Counted from the stretch's first letter, positions 23,801 to 34,264 are shown. The stretch is 64,000 nt of DNA from Gossypium raimondii (GCF_025698545.1 NC_068566.1:47843192-47907191), one strand, 5' to 3'. Translations and numbers: made by a program. Notes: generated by a model from the letters alone, not told the origin.

Positions 23801-24561
23801 CGTCTGCATCTAGGAAAAATTTTAAAAATTTCGCGAAAAATTTTGAGTTCCCGATTTAGTCCCGACTTGTTTCTAACTCATGAATTAGGCCTCGATGGTC
23901 CATTTAAGGGACAATATGATTGAATATGTTTATTTTCACATATGAATAGTAAATGACATGAATTACCTGTATTTGTTCTGTAAACTCCAATAATGTTCTA
24001 TAACCTTATTTCGGTGACGAAAATGGGTTAGGGGTGTTACAGATCTGATCTATCTGATCGAATCATGGGTTAATCGGTCTAACCCCTTATTCCAAATTAA
24101 TACCCTGCCTAATTTTCGATCCGATCGGTTGATTTGGTATGATTTCTGAAAACTGTGGTGAAAACAAATAAACAATAACTATAAACCAAGGTTTTCAAAA
24201 TTGGATTGATGAGCGAACCGATCAGACCATCGATATGGCAGTTCAAATTGAATAAATTATAAAAAAGAAAGAAGAAATAAAACTAAATTCACCAGTCCAA
24301 CCCCTTATTCTGTATTGATACCCTAGTTGATTCCTAGTCCAACTGGGCGATCCAATCTGGTTCTGATAATATTGGTGAAAACAAATAAAGATTGCATAAA
24401 AACCTCTCATAACTGAATGGGTGAGTGAATCAGTCAAACCACCACTTTATTCGATTAAATTGAATAAATTATTAAAATGAAAAAAGAAAATTACTTGAGA
24501 CTAATAGTTGAGTCAATTCATATGGTCTAGTCCGGTTCAAAAAATAAATAAACATAAATAA

Positions 24562-24621
24562 AAGAAGATTGGGGTGAGAGAATAAACCTAAATAAAAAAA
24601 AGAAGATATTGGGGTGAGAGA
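24562..24621 (-). repeat. Duplicated tRNA 3' tail
   Basis: AAGAAGATTGGGGTGAGAGA at 24562-24581 recurs as AGAAGATATTGGGGTGAGAGA at 24601-24621, where it is the last part of the tRNA-Met gene plus its trailer. Between the copies lies AATAAACCTAAATAAAA, itself like the upstream AAATAAACATAAATAAAAG. The result is a roughly 40-bp tandem duplication that copied the terminal 13 bases of the tRNA. Confidence 0.8.
24594..24601 (-). terminator. RNA polymerase III terminator of tRNA-Met
   Basis: Eight consecutive T on the minus strand begin nine bases past the tRNA end, the normal signal for polymerase III release. Confidence 0.75.
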
Positions 24622-24699
24622 GGCTCGAACTCTCGACCTCAGGATAACTCAAACACCAAGCTATGAGACCTACGCGCTAGCCAACTGCGCCACCACCCC
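24610..24699 (-). tRNA. trnM-CAU: tRNA-Met (CAT), elongator, with a 16-nt intron
   Basis: The minus strand folds into a full cloverleaf: acceptor GGGGTGG with TCACCCC and discriminator A; D arm GCGC-AGTTGGCTA-GCGC; anticodon stem TAGGT with TCCTG and loop CTCATAA containing CAT; T arm GAGAG-TTCGAGC-CTCTC. The mature exons total 74 nt. A 16-nt intron (24646-24661) sits between positions 37 and 38, the standard site. Plants are known to keep introns in tRNA-Tyr and elongator tRNA-Met, which agrees with this identity rather than initiator tRNA. Internal box A and box B are intact and a T-run terminator follows. The short frame at 24614-24829 is a shadow on the opposite strand. Confidence 0.96.
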
Positions 24700-24839
24700 G
24701 TTTGATGCTCAATTACCTCTTAACTTTTTTAACCCCAAGTTAAGTTTTCAAAAAAATAAACCCATTCCCTTTAATTTGTCTTATTATCAAAAGGTATTGA
24801 CTTTGATTCTCGTAAACATCCTAAAATAGCCCCCCTTTT

Positions 24840-26428
24840 CTTCCCTTGATTTTCTTCATCCTTTTTTTCCCTAATCCGACAACCCTCGTTTTCTTAGTTC
24901 TTCTCTTTGTTTCAAATCAATTCCCAATTAATATCTGCATTTCAATTGGTACCTATCTAAAGCTTTTTCCTTTTTTTTAATCCTATTTATTTCTGTCAAT
25001 CTTTTAATTCTGCATGTTGTTACAATAATGTCATTTTTTATATATTTTTTTTCTTGTTCTTCTGATGTTTGGATTTAAGGGTTTTTGTTTTATTTAGTTT
25101 TTTTAGATTCTGGGTCATCCTTGAACACCAAAGATGTTTTTGTTAATGTGAAATTTGGGCTATGCTTGTTTTGATTAGTGGGGTTATTGTTTTAATTTTA
25201 TGCCTATAGAATATAGATAGGTTTGATTGTGATTTTTTTTACTTCAGTTTTCTCTTTCTTGTTCAATCAATATTGATTCTTCAATTAATGGTTTTTTTTT
25301 CTTACAATGTGTTCATTTTACTTCCTAATTAATTTGTTACATGATATGGATAATTGTTAGGTGCACTGGTAAGCTACATTGCAGATGGGGTTGAAAAGAA
25401 TCTAATTAAATGTATTATAGAGTTCACGTATGATGTTGAGGGTCTAGATTCTTTGATGAGCTTCCTTGTTGCTAGCTCGTGTTATAAGTTGAGTCGAGCT
25501 GTTTATTGTTCATAGCTTTCAGAACTAAGAACGAATATTGGATTATATTATCCATATCAAGTGCGAATTTGTAGTTGAAACAAGATACAAGCTTTGATCT
25601 TATGAGTGAAAAAGGAAAAAGATTCGAGCTTGGTAGTTGTCGGAGGCAGATGGGGTTGAAAGAATCTAATTAAATGTTGAGGGTCTAGATTTTTTGATGA
25701 CCTTCCTCGTTGCTCATTCGTGTTATGAGTTGAATTGAGTTGTTTATTGTTCATAGATTAGGTTCTGTATTTCTTTGGTAGCAAGTTGTAAGGCAATGAT
25801 TGTATATAAGTTACAAAATAAGTTATGATACTAGGGGTATGGTTGTAATCCCTTTGATTTAACAACTTAGTTAGCCATATGATCGGTTTTGTTATTCCTC
25901 AGTGAAGTTCCCATTTTTCTTATTAAGAAAAAGATAGTTCAATGTTTGTTCCCTTAGGTGAGCTCATGTTAATGGTTACATGAAGAATCTAACTATGTAT
26001 CATAGAGTTCATGTATTGTTGCTTACTCATGTTATAAGTCAAATGAGTTTGTTTATTATTCATAGTTATCAGACCTTGAACAAATTATGGATTACATTCT
26101 GCATTTCGTTAATTACGTAAAGCTTGCAAAATAAGTTATGATACTAGGAGTATGGTTATATAATCCCTTTGATTCACAGCATATTTCGTGTATGAAGTTA
26201 CGGCATATTTCGTATCGAAAACCCTCAAATGATGTGTTTTGTTTTTGCATACAGATTTTGTATACGATGGCTAGATTAACATAAGGGTAATCGGTACCTG
26301 ACTTGATGTTGCATGGAGCTTAAAATCCTCGATGGTAAGTAGTGAGGCTTGTTTTCCATCATAACCGAAGTTATAACCAGATCGTTTCCTTGTTCGACTG
26401 ATTTTACTTGATGTAAGATTTGTTCAAA
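24840..26428 (+). other. Inferred split 5' leader of the basic-domain gene
   Basis: A pyrimidine-rich stretch from about 24840 to 24950 looks like a first exon, with a possible donor at ATTG|GTACC. An acceptor TTTGCATACAG| near 26253 and a donor CTCGATG|GTAAGT near 26335 would frame a second leader exon. TTGATGTAAG| near 26417 would be the last acceptor, 11 bases before the ATG. All of this is splice-signal inference. Confidence 0.4.
25380..26190 (+). repeat. Diverged direct duplications inside the leader intron
   Basis: The block GATGGGGTTGAAAAGAATC ... GAGTTGTTTATTGTTCATAG appears at about 25384-25515 and 25649-25757, with a weaker third copy at about 25980-26072. A second block, AAAATAAGTTATGATACTAG plus a nearby AATCCCTTTGATT, appears at 25816-25862 and 26128-26174. 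Together they show repeated local duplication of intron sequence. Confidence 0.7.
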
Positions 26429-26899
26429 ATGGAAGACGAGCTAAATATGAATCCTAGTGGAGCACAAGGTACTTTAGTAACAAACTCAAGCACCAAAAGT
26501 TATAATGACATTATGACTCGTCGTCTAAAGAACCGAGAGCGGCAGCGTAGATATAGGGCTAGAAAACGACTTGAAGCGGACATGCAGAAATCGCATGTCC
26601 TAAACCAACCAACTATACCAAATGCAGAGTTGCAATTAAACGGGATCCTTAACAATGTGACGAAACGTGTTCATTGTAAACGGGACTGGAAAAAAGATGC
26701 CAGGAGGGCTCATGTATACAAGGCTCAAGAAGGTTCAATCTCTACTGTTGAAACCCAAGCATCATGCTTGCCCTCTGTGGATCCCGTAGGAAGAGAGTGT
26801 TCTTCGGAGGATTCACCTAACCTTCAGAACTACGAAACTAGGAAACCTAAGCTCGGCCGAAGAGATTGGAAAGCAGATGCAAGAAATAAGAAGAGTTGA
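26429..26899 (+). CDS. Small basic-domain protein, bZIP-like basic region without zipper
   Basis: A 156-residue, very basic protein. The ATG at 26429 is used because the frame upstream of it begins only at a TTG. Residues 31-50 form a dense basic segment (RRLKNRERQRRYRARKRLEA) with the N-x7-R spacing seen in bZIP DNA-contact helices (N35, R43). The leucine positions expected after it are absent, so no dimerising zipper is visible. Two copies of a motif [KR]RDWKxDAR occur at residues 84-92 and 144-152. No membrane segment or signal peptide is present; the basic region would act as a nuclear signal. I do not recognise a named family and infer a nuclear, possibly DNA-binding role. The coding part is one exon behind a split leader, and the tRNA-Met lies just upstream on the other strand. 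Confidence 0.8.
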   Translation: MEDELNMNPSGAQGTLVTNSSTKSYNDIMTRRLKNRERQRRYRARKRLEADMQKSHVLNQPTIPNAELQLNGILNNVTKRVHCKRDWKKDARRAHVYKAQEGSISTVETQASCLPSVDPVGRECSSEDSPNLQNYETRKPKLGRRDWKADARNKKS

Positions 26900-28302
26900 G
26901 TTGGTTGCACTGAGCTGGTCTGTAAAATAAATATATTATCGGTGGATAGCAAATGTGTGGTAAGCCGGTTTTGTTGCTGCATTTAGGAACGTTTGTGAAC
27001 TTTTGCAAGTTCTTTTTTTGTTTTCGGGTTTTAGGTGCATTGCATAGTATATATATGTATATCGATGATGCAGAACTACTCTGTGCAAAGTTTAATTTGG
27101 GTTAGAATGCTTTAGGAAAGATTGTTGCAGACTACAATGGCGACTCGAGTTTTATAATGGTGTTGAAATATTTGTAATATGTGACATTTAACATTTTGAT
27201 CATTGCTATCTCATCCTATATGATTGATCATTGTGAAGGTGCATCTGTAAATGGTAAATTTGTTATTTAGGTCCTTGTACTATATTGTGAAGTGCACTAT
27301 ACTTTTAAAAGGTAGCAAAGAAACCTCTACATTGCAAAAATGAGCAAAATGCTTTTCTTTTTTTGTTTTGTTTATTTTTACCCCAAACATGGTTTTCTTT
27401 GCCATTAGATTGATGATTTGGATTTCTAAATGCCGATGTGGATTAAATGAGGTGAAAATTGAAAATGAATTGAATTAAAATGAGCAAAAATCCCAATAAA
27501 AATTCATAAAAAAATTGATTCAAATGATATTTTAATTTGGTTCTATTATTTTGTATCGATTCATAGATCAATTAATTTGATAGTTCTTTTGGTTTATACT
27601 CCGATTAATTTGGTGGTCTTATTCGAACAATCATGAGCGGCAAACATGAGTCTATTACTCTCAAAACTCTTTAAAATTGATAAAGTTTTATTTAATCTAA
27701 TAGTAAAATTGTATTTCAGCCCTCTTAGAATTTAAAATTCAATTATGACCTCTCAAAAAAATGAAAAATTGTAATTTAATCCCTTGAAAATTGTATTTTT
27801 TTGTTAATACACTGAAAAGTTACATTTTTAACTCTCTTAAAATTCATAATTCAAATTCAGCCCCTGAATAATTTTCAGCCTCACCCCTGACCCCACAACT
27901 ATGATACTTAGAAACGAGGAAACATCAAATTTGTTTAAATATAGCTAAAACTTTAAGGTGACAATGATATAACCCATATATTCGCAAGACCAATTGTTTA
28001 AAAATTGGATAAGTGGCCTGATTAGATCATCAAGTTTTGGTTTAATAACAAATATATAAATAATTAAAAATTCGTAAAAATTTATTTAAATTTTTATAAA
28101 CCAGTTCAATTGTCATTTTTTGTTCTGATTTTCGGTTTTTATTGATTTTGAGCAATTAGCTTAGAAATCGATTCAATCATTTTGTCTATACTAGTATACC
28201 AACCAATTCTCGATCCAATTGATTTGACAAATCGAGCCAGTTCAATTCCAATAATACTACTCTAGGTTTCATTAATCCTCAATTAACTCATCAATATCAT
28301 AT
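26900..28302. other. 3' region of the basic-domain gene, then intergenic spacer
   Basis: The first 250-300 bases are the likely 3' untranslated region. After that come decayed dispersed-repeat segments (27700-27910, and an array-like unit near 28000-28250). No gene is seen. Confidence 0.45.
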
Positions 28303-28762
28303 ATGAGTGTTATTGAGGATCGACCAATTCTTTTGAAAGAAGTCTTCAAAGTGTCATTTGTTGGGCAATTAATCAAATCCCCAACAATTGGAAATATTGT
28401 CCCCGTATCAAGATTTTATCCCCAACCTCAACAGAGAGCCGTGTATGATTTACGGAAGATGCCTCAATTGGTGTTACTTGCAAAATTCGATAGAGATGTT
28501 AGTCATCAGTATCAATTAGTTGTACCTAAAACCCTTGAAAACCAAATTTAGAATTTGGCTAGCCTGTCTTTGAAGGTCCAAATTAAAACACCGAAAGTTG
28601 TTTCAATAGACAACTAAAGAACGTGTCTGCTAATTTCAATTAGTTATGTCCTTTTGCTTTTTGGTTTTGTTTTTCTTTTCAATATTAAAACCCTAAAACA
28701 TAATCAATTTTTCAATTCCCAACCCCTTTTTTGATTACCTTGTACTTCAAGAAACAAAAGCC

Positions 28763-29122
28763 ATGAGTCTCAATTGCTTGAATTGCCGTATGCTTAAAAG
28801 AACAATTGATTCAAACAATAGTAGGGATCATTGTAGCAAGGCAAAACATAGAAGGAAAATTGGTTTTAATGATAGAGCTAGGTCGGAAATAAGCCCAGCG
28901 GCTTACGAAAAACTCGCAAGGGATGATGATTTGGTAATGCCGACAATCGGTCCAAAGAAGGGTCACCATTGTCGGGCAAATACAATTGATACAACGTATA
29001 GAGCAATGACGTTCGAGGCTGATGGTAAGCCTAGGTTGGTGAGGAGCTCTGGGATGAGGAGGGATTGGAGCTTTGAGAATTTGAGAGATGAAAAGATGAG
29101 AAATGAGATGAGAGTACATTGA
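28763..29122 (+). CDS. Orphan plant protein with C-terminal LVRSSGMRRDWSFENL motif
   Basis: A single-exon frame of 119 residues from the ATG at 28763. The N-terminus MSLNCLNCRML has a C-x2-C pair (C5, C8). The middle is basic and low in hydrophobic residues. The C-terminus has PRLVRSSGMRRDWSFENL at about residues 90-107. I recall this C-terminal block, with little else, in a set of short uncharacterised plant proteins that also start MSLNCL. That conservation at both ends is why I call this a gene rather than a chance frame. No signal peptide or membrane segment is seen, and the function is unknown. Two overlapping minus-strand frames (28811-29145) are shadows. A long inverted-repeat element begins about 60 bp after the stop. 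Confidence 0.75.
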   Translation: MSLNCLNCRMLKRTIDSNNSRDHCSKAKHRRKIGFNDRARSEISPAAYEKLARDDDLVMPTIGPKKGHHCRANTIDTTYRAMTFEADGKPRLVRSSGMRRDWSFENLRDEKMRNEMRVH

Positions 29123-29183
29123 TGCATCGGGGTTATCTTTATCAATACGTTATTTTCATTATAAATTGTTGGCTAAAAAAATA

Positions 29184-29983
29184 GGGTTAATTTCACAAAA
29201 TGTCTTCAAATTATGGACGGGATTTTATGTTGCTATCCAAATTTCAAAACGTTCTAGTTGAGTCCTCAAGTATCAGTATCATATCAATTATGCCCTTCCG
29301 CCAGTTTAATAGTCACTTTAGGCGTTAAATGCTAGTTCAGATGACATATCTGAAGTGGAGACCCATTTAAACATATGGAGCATTTAGAATGTGAAAAAGA
29401 GAAGTGTTGGGGGAGACTGGCTCCATCGAGAGAAATATTTTAAGTGTCATTCGCCAAGCAGCCAACCAAGCTACCAACAATGGTAACGTATTGTCCCCGT
29501 ATAAGGGTTTTGTCTCTCTCCTCCGCTAAAATCCCTAAAGGGTTCATGAAGGGGGAGCGCTTCAGTTGTTGAAGATACGAAAATATGACCTACAAGGCTC
29601 AAAGAATTGGTGTCATTATTGTGCGTAGCAATAATTATGTAAGTCACCTATGTGCGAGGAGACTTGAACCACCAAGGCACTTAAGCCACATACTTGAATT
29701 ATGGTACCACTTGAGCAAAAATCCCTACATGGGGACAATACCTTACTACTGTTGGGGGCTCCGCCAGCTGCCGGGCGAACGATACTTTAAAAACTTCTCT
29801 CGAATGAGTCAACCTCCACTTTATATTTGAGTTAGTATTTAACGTTCAATCTAACAGTTAGGTTAACAGAAGGACCTGATTAATATGATACTAATATTTT
29901 GGAGATTAAATTAGAACAATTTGAAATTTGGGAGCAATTTAGAATTTGATCCAAAATTTGGGGATATCTCGTAGAATTAACCC
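29184..29983. mobile_element. Long fold-back MITE, 800 bp
   Basis: The ends are GGGTTAATTTCACAAAATG and, inverted, GGGTTAATTCTACGAGAT. The arms are inverted copies for most of their length: the terminal parts near 29184-29380 and 29830-29983, and then the inner parts near 29409-29530 and 29700-29825 (GGCTCCATCGAGAGAAAT against ACTCATTCGAGAGAAGT when reversed; TTGTCCCCGTAT against TTGTCCCCATGT). The flanking nonamers AAAAAAATA and AAAAAATTT match at 7 of 9 positions. This resembles Mutator-type MITEs. The centre carries a tRNA-like box pair on the minus strand (29640-29712). The 81-residue frame at 29585-29830 is not a gene. Confidence 0.65.
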
Positions 29984-30273
29984 AAAAAATTTTATTGTGG
30001 GTAAAATTATAACTAATATTGTTAAATTGAATTAAAATGAATATTTTCTATGTTTAGAACAATTGGATGTGATTGTAAAGAGAAATGTAGATATATATAT
30101 ATATATATATTCCTTTTATGTCTTCTTATTTTCCTCTTAACCTAAGAAAAACGATGAAAATAGTTTTTTCCATCCATTTTCTTCATTTATTCCTCTTTTA
30201 CACTTATCAAACACAATGTTAAAATTGCTTATTGGGATACCAAATTAAATTTGTTGATATTAATTTGTTATTA

Positions 30274-30638
30274 GGGTAAACTATTTAGATAATCACTCTA
30301 AAACTATCGCATTTTTGTTTTGATCACTCTAAATTATTTTTTTGTCAATTTTCGCGCTATCGTTAAGAATTTTTTCTGTTTTAGTCGCCCTTCCATTAAA
30401 AACCAAATAGAATGTTTACTTTGTTGCCACGTGTTTAATTTTTTTCAAAATTTAATTTCAATACATGTGTATATATATGTGGCGACACAGTCAACATTCG
30501 ATTTGATTTTTAACATTGGAGTGACCAATACAGGACCACCAGTTCTTAACAACAATGCTAAAATTGACAAAAAAAAAAATTAGAATGACCAAAATAAGAA
30601 TGCAAAAATTTTAAAGTGACTTTCCAAGTACTTTACCC
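30274..30638. mobile_element. MITE with GGGTAAACTATTTAGATAAT termini, 9-bp duplication
   Basis: Terminal inverted repeats of about 95 bp (GGGTAAACTATTTAGAT..; right end, reversed, GGGTAAAGTACTTGGAA..) enclose a short unique centre. The flanking nonamers are TTGTTATTA and TTATTATTA, identical at 8 of 9 positions. Long inverted ends and a 9-bp duplication fit a Mutator-like miniature element. A PIF/Harbinger element with TTA duplication is an alternative because the flank is TTA-rich. Confidence 0.7.
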
Positions 30639-30969
30639 TTATTATTATTAAATGGATGGATGAATTTATTTTTCATGGTGATATTTAATTTGGTTTAATT
30701 TCACAATTTTCATGCTCCAAATTATGTACCAACATGATTAAATTGCTTATGCTTTATAAAACTAATATATATATATGTTAAAAGTAAGCTAATTTAATAT
30801 ATAATATAAATATGATAAGAAATTTGATTAATGAATATGAAATAATTCATAATTTTTTAAGAAAATATTGTCGAATTTTTATATGATTGAATAAACCAAG
30901 CCGAAGGTCTAACCGATTGAATTCCAATTTATGGTCTAACCATTTTGAAAAATTAAAAAAAGAATTAAT

Positions 30970-31060
30970 AAGAATCTGATGGCCTGATGGTTAAGGTGTT
31001 CACCACCCTAAGTGTGGCTTGGGTTCCAGTCACATTAGTCATGTTTATTGTTTGGATTTT
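30970..31060 (+). repeat. tRNA-derived SINE-like sequence
   Basis: Box A TGGCCTGATGGTTAAGG at 30980-30996 and box B GGGTTCCAGTC at 31021-31031 are well formed and correctly spaced, but the stems of a tRNA are missing. Confidence 0.5.
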
Positions 31061-32703
31061 ACCTTGTTATTGTAATCCACCAAAAATAAAATACTAATAA
31101 TTATGAAAAATTTATTAAAAAAATGCAAATAATAAAATAATATAAAAATTATAAATATATTTAAGGATTCTAAAAAAAATTCCATGCCATGCTTTGGCCT
31201 AGACCTGAACTTGCACCGTCCAAATAATGAATGTATTTTTACTGTTTAAAAAATAATAAAATATGTTTTCATACTAATATTTGTATATTTTTATAATTAA
31301 ATTTAAATAAAATATTTTTAAAACGATTTTATTTAAATTCATAGTTGGATTGATTCAAGAACAAAAAAATCTTTACCCAAGCTCGAACTGTGTAGATAGG
31401 TCTATTTTATAATTTTTAACCTATTTTTTAACCTATTCTCTAATTTTCAAATTCAACCTCGTTGAACCAACTAATTTAATCGGTTGAATCACCAATCCAA
31501 TTCGATTTTTATAACTTAAAAAGAAAAAAAAGGTGATTCTCATGTCAAATTTGGAAAAGAAAAAGTGATGTAAACAATTTTCTCCTTGATAATTTCCTTG
31601 ATTTTCTTCAATGATTATTATGGCATAATAGAAAATGTAGAATTTCCACCTCTACTTTATGTCTCCATTCATTTAACCCCTTATCCTGTCATATGAATTT
31701 CCTATGGTTCCATTCATTTAATCTTCTATCTCTTAGATTGGAATTTTTTGGAATTTGCAGAAATGAAGTTAGAAATTTGTTTCTGGAAATTAAGAAAAAA
31801 TAAAAATATGTTAAAATCGCTTAAATTTAATTATTAATTTTTATGAAAGGGCCAGACATGCAATTTTTTATATAATTAAAAGGACTAAAAGGATTAAATT
31901 GAATAGTTTAACATCTAATAGGTGCTATAATATTTCATTTTAGGTTGAATATACATTTTGGTACTTGAATTCGACTTCATAATTCAAATTTATTCAAATA
32001 AGTTATTTATCATAAGCACTAATTTGGACAAAAAGCCAAGTTCATGTATCAAATTGAACCAAGAAGTCAAGTTCAGGTATCTAATTGAACCAAAATAAAC
32101 TTTTGGTGCCAAATTGAACCTTAAAACCAAAATCAAATACCTAATTGAAATAAAAAAAATTTAAATACCAAGTACCAAAATGCATATTTAAGAATTAAGA
32201 GTTGAAACAAAACTTTGTTTGTTATTTTAGTAAGAGGTTTTTGGTTATCAATTTTTTAGTTTTTATTCCATTCTTTAATTTTTTGGTTCAACCTATATAA
32301 AAATTTATTATCAAATTACCATGTTCGGTGCAACTAATGTTTTTTGAATCAGACTAGATTAGTAAGTGGGAATACCACTCGGGAGAAAACCTTTAGAAAT
32401 CGGGCAAATTTTTTATTTTTTATTTTTTTAATAATTTATTTAATCAAACTAGTCGAACCGATTAAATTGACAAATTGATAGCCTGATCGATTCGACCAAT
32501 AGTCAAATTCTAGAAACCCATGTTCGGTAACTTTTCTTTTATAATGTGATATTACAAATAATATCGAATTACCTTTACAATGTGAGATTTACAACAATTT
32601 TACTCATTTTCTGGTAATCTTAATCCAATTTCATTAAATTATCAATAATATATTAATTAATCTAAATAAGACTAATACGGAGAAACTTATTTTCCCTACC
32701 ATA

Positions 32704-32752
32704 ATAATATAATATAATATAATATAATATAATATAATATAATATAATATAA
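32704..32752. repeat. (AATAT)n microsatellite
   Basis: About ten uninterrupted copies of the pentanucleotide AATAT. Confidence 0.92.
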
Positions 32753-32781
32753 TTATGAATAGTTGAAAATAGAAACTTGTT

Positions 32782-32930
32782 GATTGAGTTTTAGTTCGGT
32801 TGGTATTGGCATTATTCTTAGTGCAAGAGGATGTGGGTTCGAGTATGCTGAAGCGCATTATCTTTTTATTTAAGGGTTGAGAAGGGGCTATAAATAATTT
32901 TAAGCATTATATAAAAGAACTAAGAATCGT
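32782..32930 (+). repeat. SINE-like repeat, family 1
   Basis: Box-A-like TTAGTTCGGTTGG and box-B-like GGGTTCGAGTA are followed by TGAAGCGCATTAT and a GGGTTGAGAAGGGGCTAT tail, shared with the 39.0-kb copy and the minus-strand copies at 4.9 and 16.8 kb. Confidence 0.55.
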
Positions 32931-34264
32931 GAAACTATGCTCAAATGAAAGGAAGTAAATAAAAAAAAACAACACCACACATAGCACAATACCAAAAATT
33001 CCCTCTCGTATCATAGGGACAAGTACATATGTTTTTGGTTTTAAATAAAATATATTTTATATTTAAAAGATGTTTTATTTTTGGTACTTTTATTAGTGTT
33101 TCACTATTCATGTTTAGGATTATTAGTTGTCCTTTTAACAATGTCGTTTTTAATGTTGGAATTTATATTTTTTACTTAATAGTGCAGTGTGCCTTATCGA
33201 TGTACCAAACACTTGTTGGTATTTATATTTAAAATATATATTATGATTGTTTCTTCATCATTTCATAATAAAAGTTGAAATTGTAATTGTTCAAAATTTT
33301 GGATGATTTATTCAAATTCAAGTCTGAACCAATTCTATTTGATTATAAGAAAGTAATAATTAGAACCGTCCAATCTGAACTTAAAATTGATCAAAATGAA
33401 AAATTATCTGAACTCAAAATGACCTACACAACAAACATCTAAACTCAGAATGACCCAATCTGAAAACTAGAATAACAAATCGGATAAACTGAACTTGAAC
33501 TTGTCTAAATCGAAACAAAGCGAACATTAAATTGAGTAAACTCAAAATGATTTAAATTCGAAAGGGTTAACATGTTATTTATTACTTAAGTTTGACTTCA
33601 TTGTTCAATTTGGTAGCTAAGTTTCTTTTTTCCAATTTGGCAGCTACGTTTCGCTTCAATGTCCACTTTGCTAGCTGATTTTTTTTATTTGATACCCGAG
33701 TTTCTTGAGGTTTCAATTAAGTATCAAATTCAAGTACCAAATAATATATTAACCCAACCCTAAAAAAATTAATTAATTTAAAATCTAAATTAACCCGAAA
33801 AAAATAATCCAAACTAAAATTAATTTTATCCAAACTCTTCATGTTATATAAAATTGGAAACATTCATACATGTGGGTATCAAGCTTGTAAAAATGGTCTA
33901 CATCCTTCTTTAGCAAAGAAGAATTATTGTATGGTCAAAAACAGTGAACCCAAAATGCCCCAAACCAAAAATGGTACCCAATACATCACACTACCACCGA
34001 CAGCAAATGCATATGAAATGGTGACAACAAAATTGAAGTAAAATTTTCATGTTCAATGTTCACACAATCTCAAACACTAAGAATTAATGTCTGAAAGTGA
34101 ACAACATGGTACCAAAACCCAGATCTTCGTTTAGGTTCTAATCTATGTAACAACATATATATACTGTATACATGGATGACATACACTACAACATTGAACA
34201 CCAAAAATAAGGCCTATTTGAGCTTATTACACTACTAAGAGAAGAGACTAGTTGGGATGATTGT

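Larger units (their letters stand above)
18570..24041 (+). mobile_element. Outer solo LTR with GATCT target duplication, split by a nested LTR
   Basis: The left end is TGCAACAGTCCG and the right end GGGTTAGGGGTGTTACA. The flanking pentamers 18565-18569 and 24042-24046 are both GATCT. Without the nested 19454-21977 element and its 5-bp duplication, the LTR is about 2.9 kb, typical of long plant Gypsy LTRs. It includes the phrase GTGGTTTCGGGACCAC, an imperfect array of GGCTCTTCGGAGCTTCC-type units (22300-22740), and a GC-rich block of CACGGGCGTGTG/GGCCGTGTG motifs (23570-23800). No gag, pol or primer-binding region is present. I recognise this LTR style from cotton; the family name is not assigned. 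Confidence 0.88.
18440..24600 (+). repeat. Tandem array of about 200-bp units, split by solo LTRs
   Basis: Three diverged units follow each other: 18440-18569 continuing after the LTR at 24042-24185, 24186-24395 and 24396-24600. Each runs through a TTTTCA(A/G)AA..GGATTGATGAGCGAACC block, ATCAGACCATCGAT, TTGAATAAATTAT and AACCCCTTATTC. Unit 1 is cut by the large solo LTR at GATCT. Similar single pieces occur near 28000-28250, 31430-31510, 32400-32500 and 63880-64000, so the unit is a dispersed repeat. Confidence 0.6.
30639..34264. other. Intergenic region, no gene seen
   Basis: AT-rich spacer with SINE-like sequences (30970-31060, 32782-32930), an (AATAT)n run and pieces of the 200-bp dispersed repeat. 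The 66-74 residue frames at 32634-33232 and 33841-34041 resemble nothing. The last 150-250 bases are the likely 3' untranslated region of the MYC gene. Confidence 0.5.

Noticed and set aside
24042-24600. Centromere-like satellite suggested by about 200-bp tandem units
   Set aside because: Only three strongly diverged units are present and single copies are scattered elsewhere in the window.
28303-28551. 82-residue open frame starting MSVIEDRP
   Set aside because: Part of its sequence resembles the arms of the fold-back element at 29.2-30.0 kb. No domain, homolog or promoter sign was recognised, so I treat it as repeat-derived.
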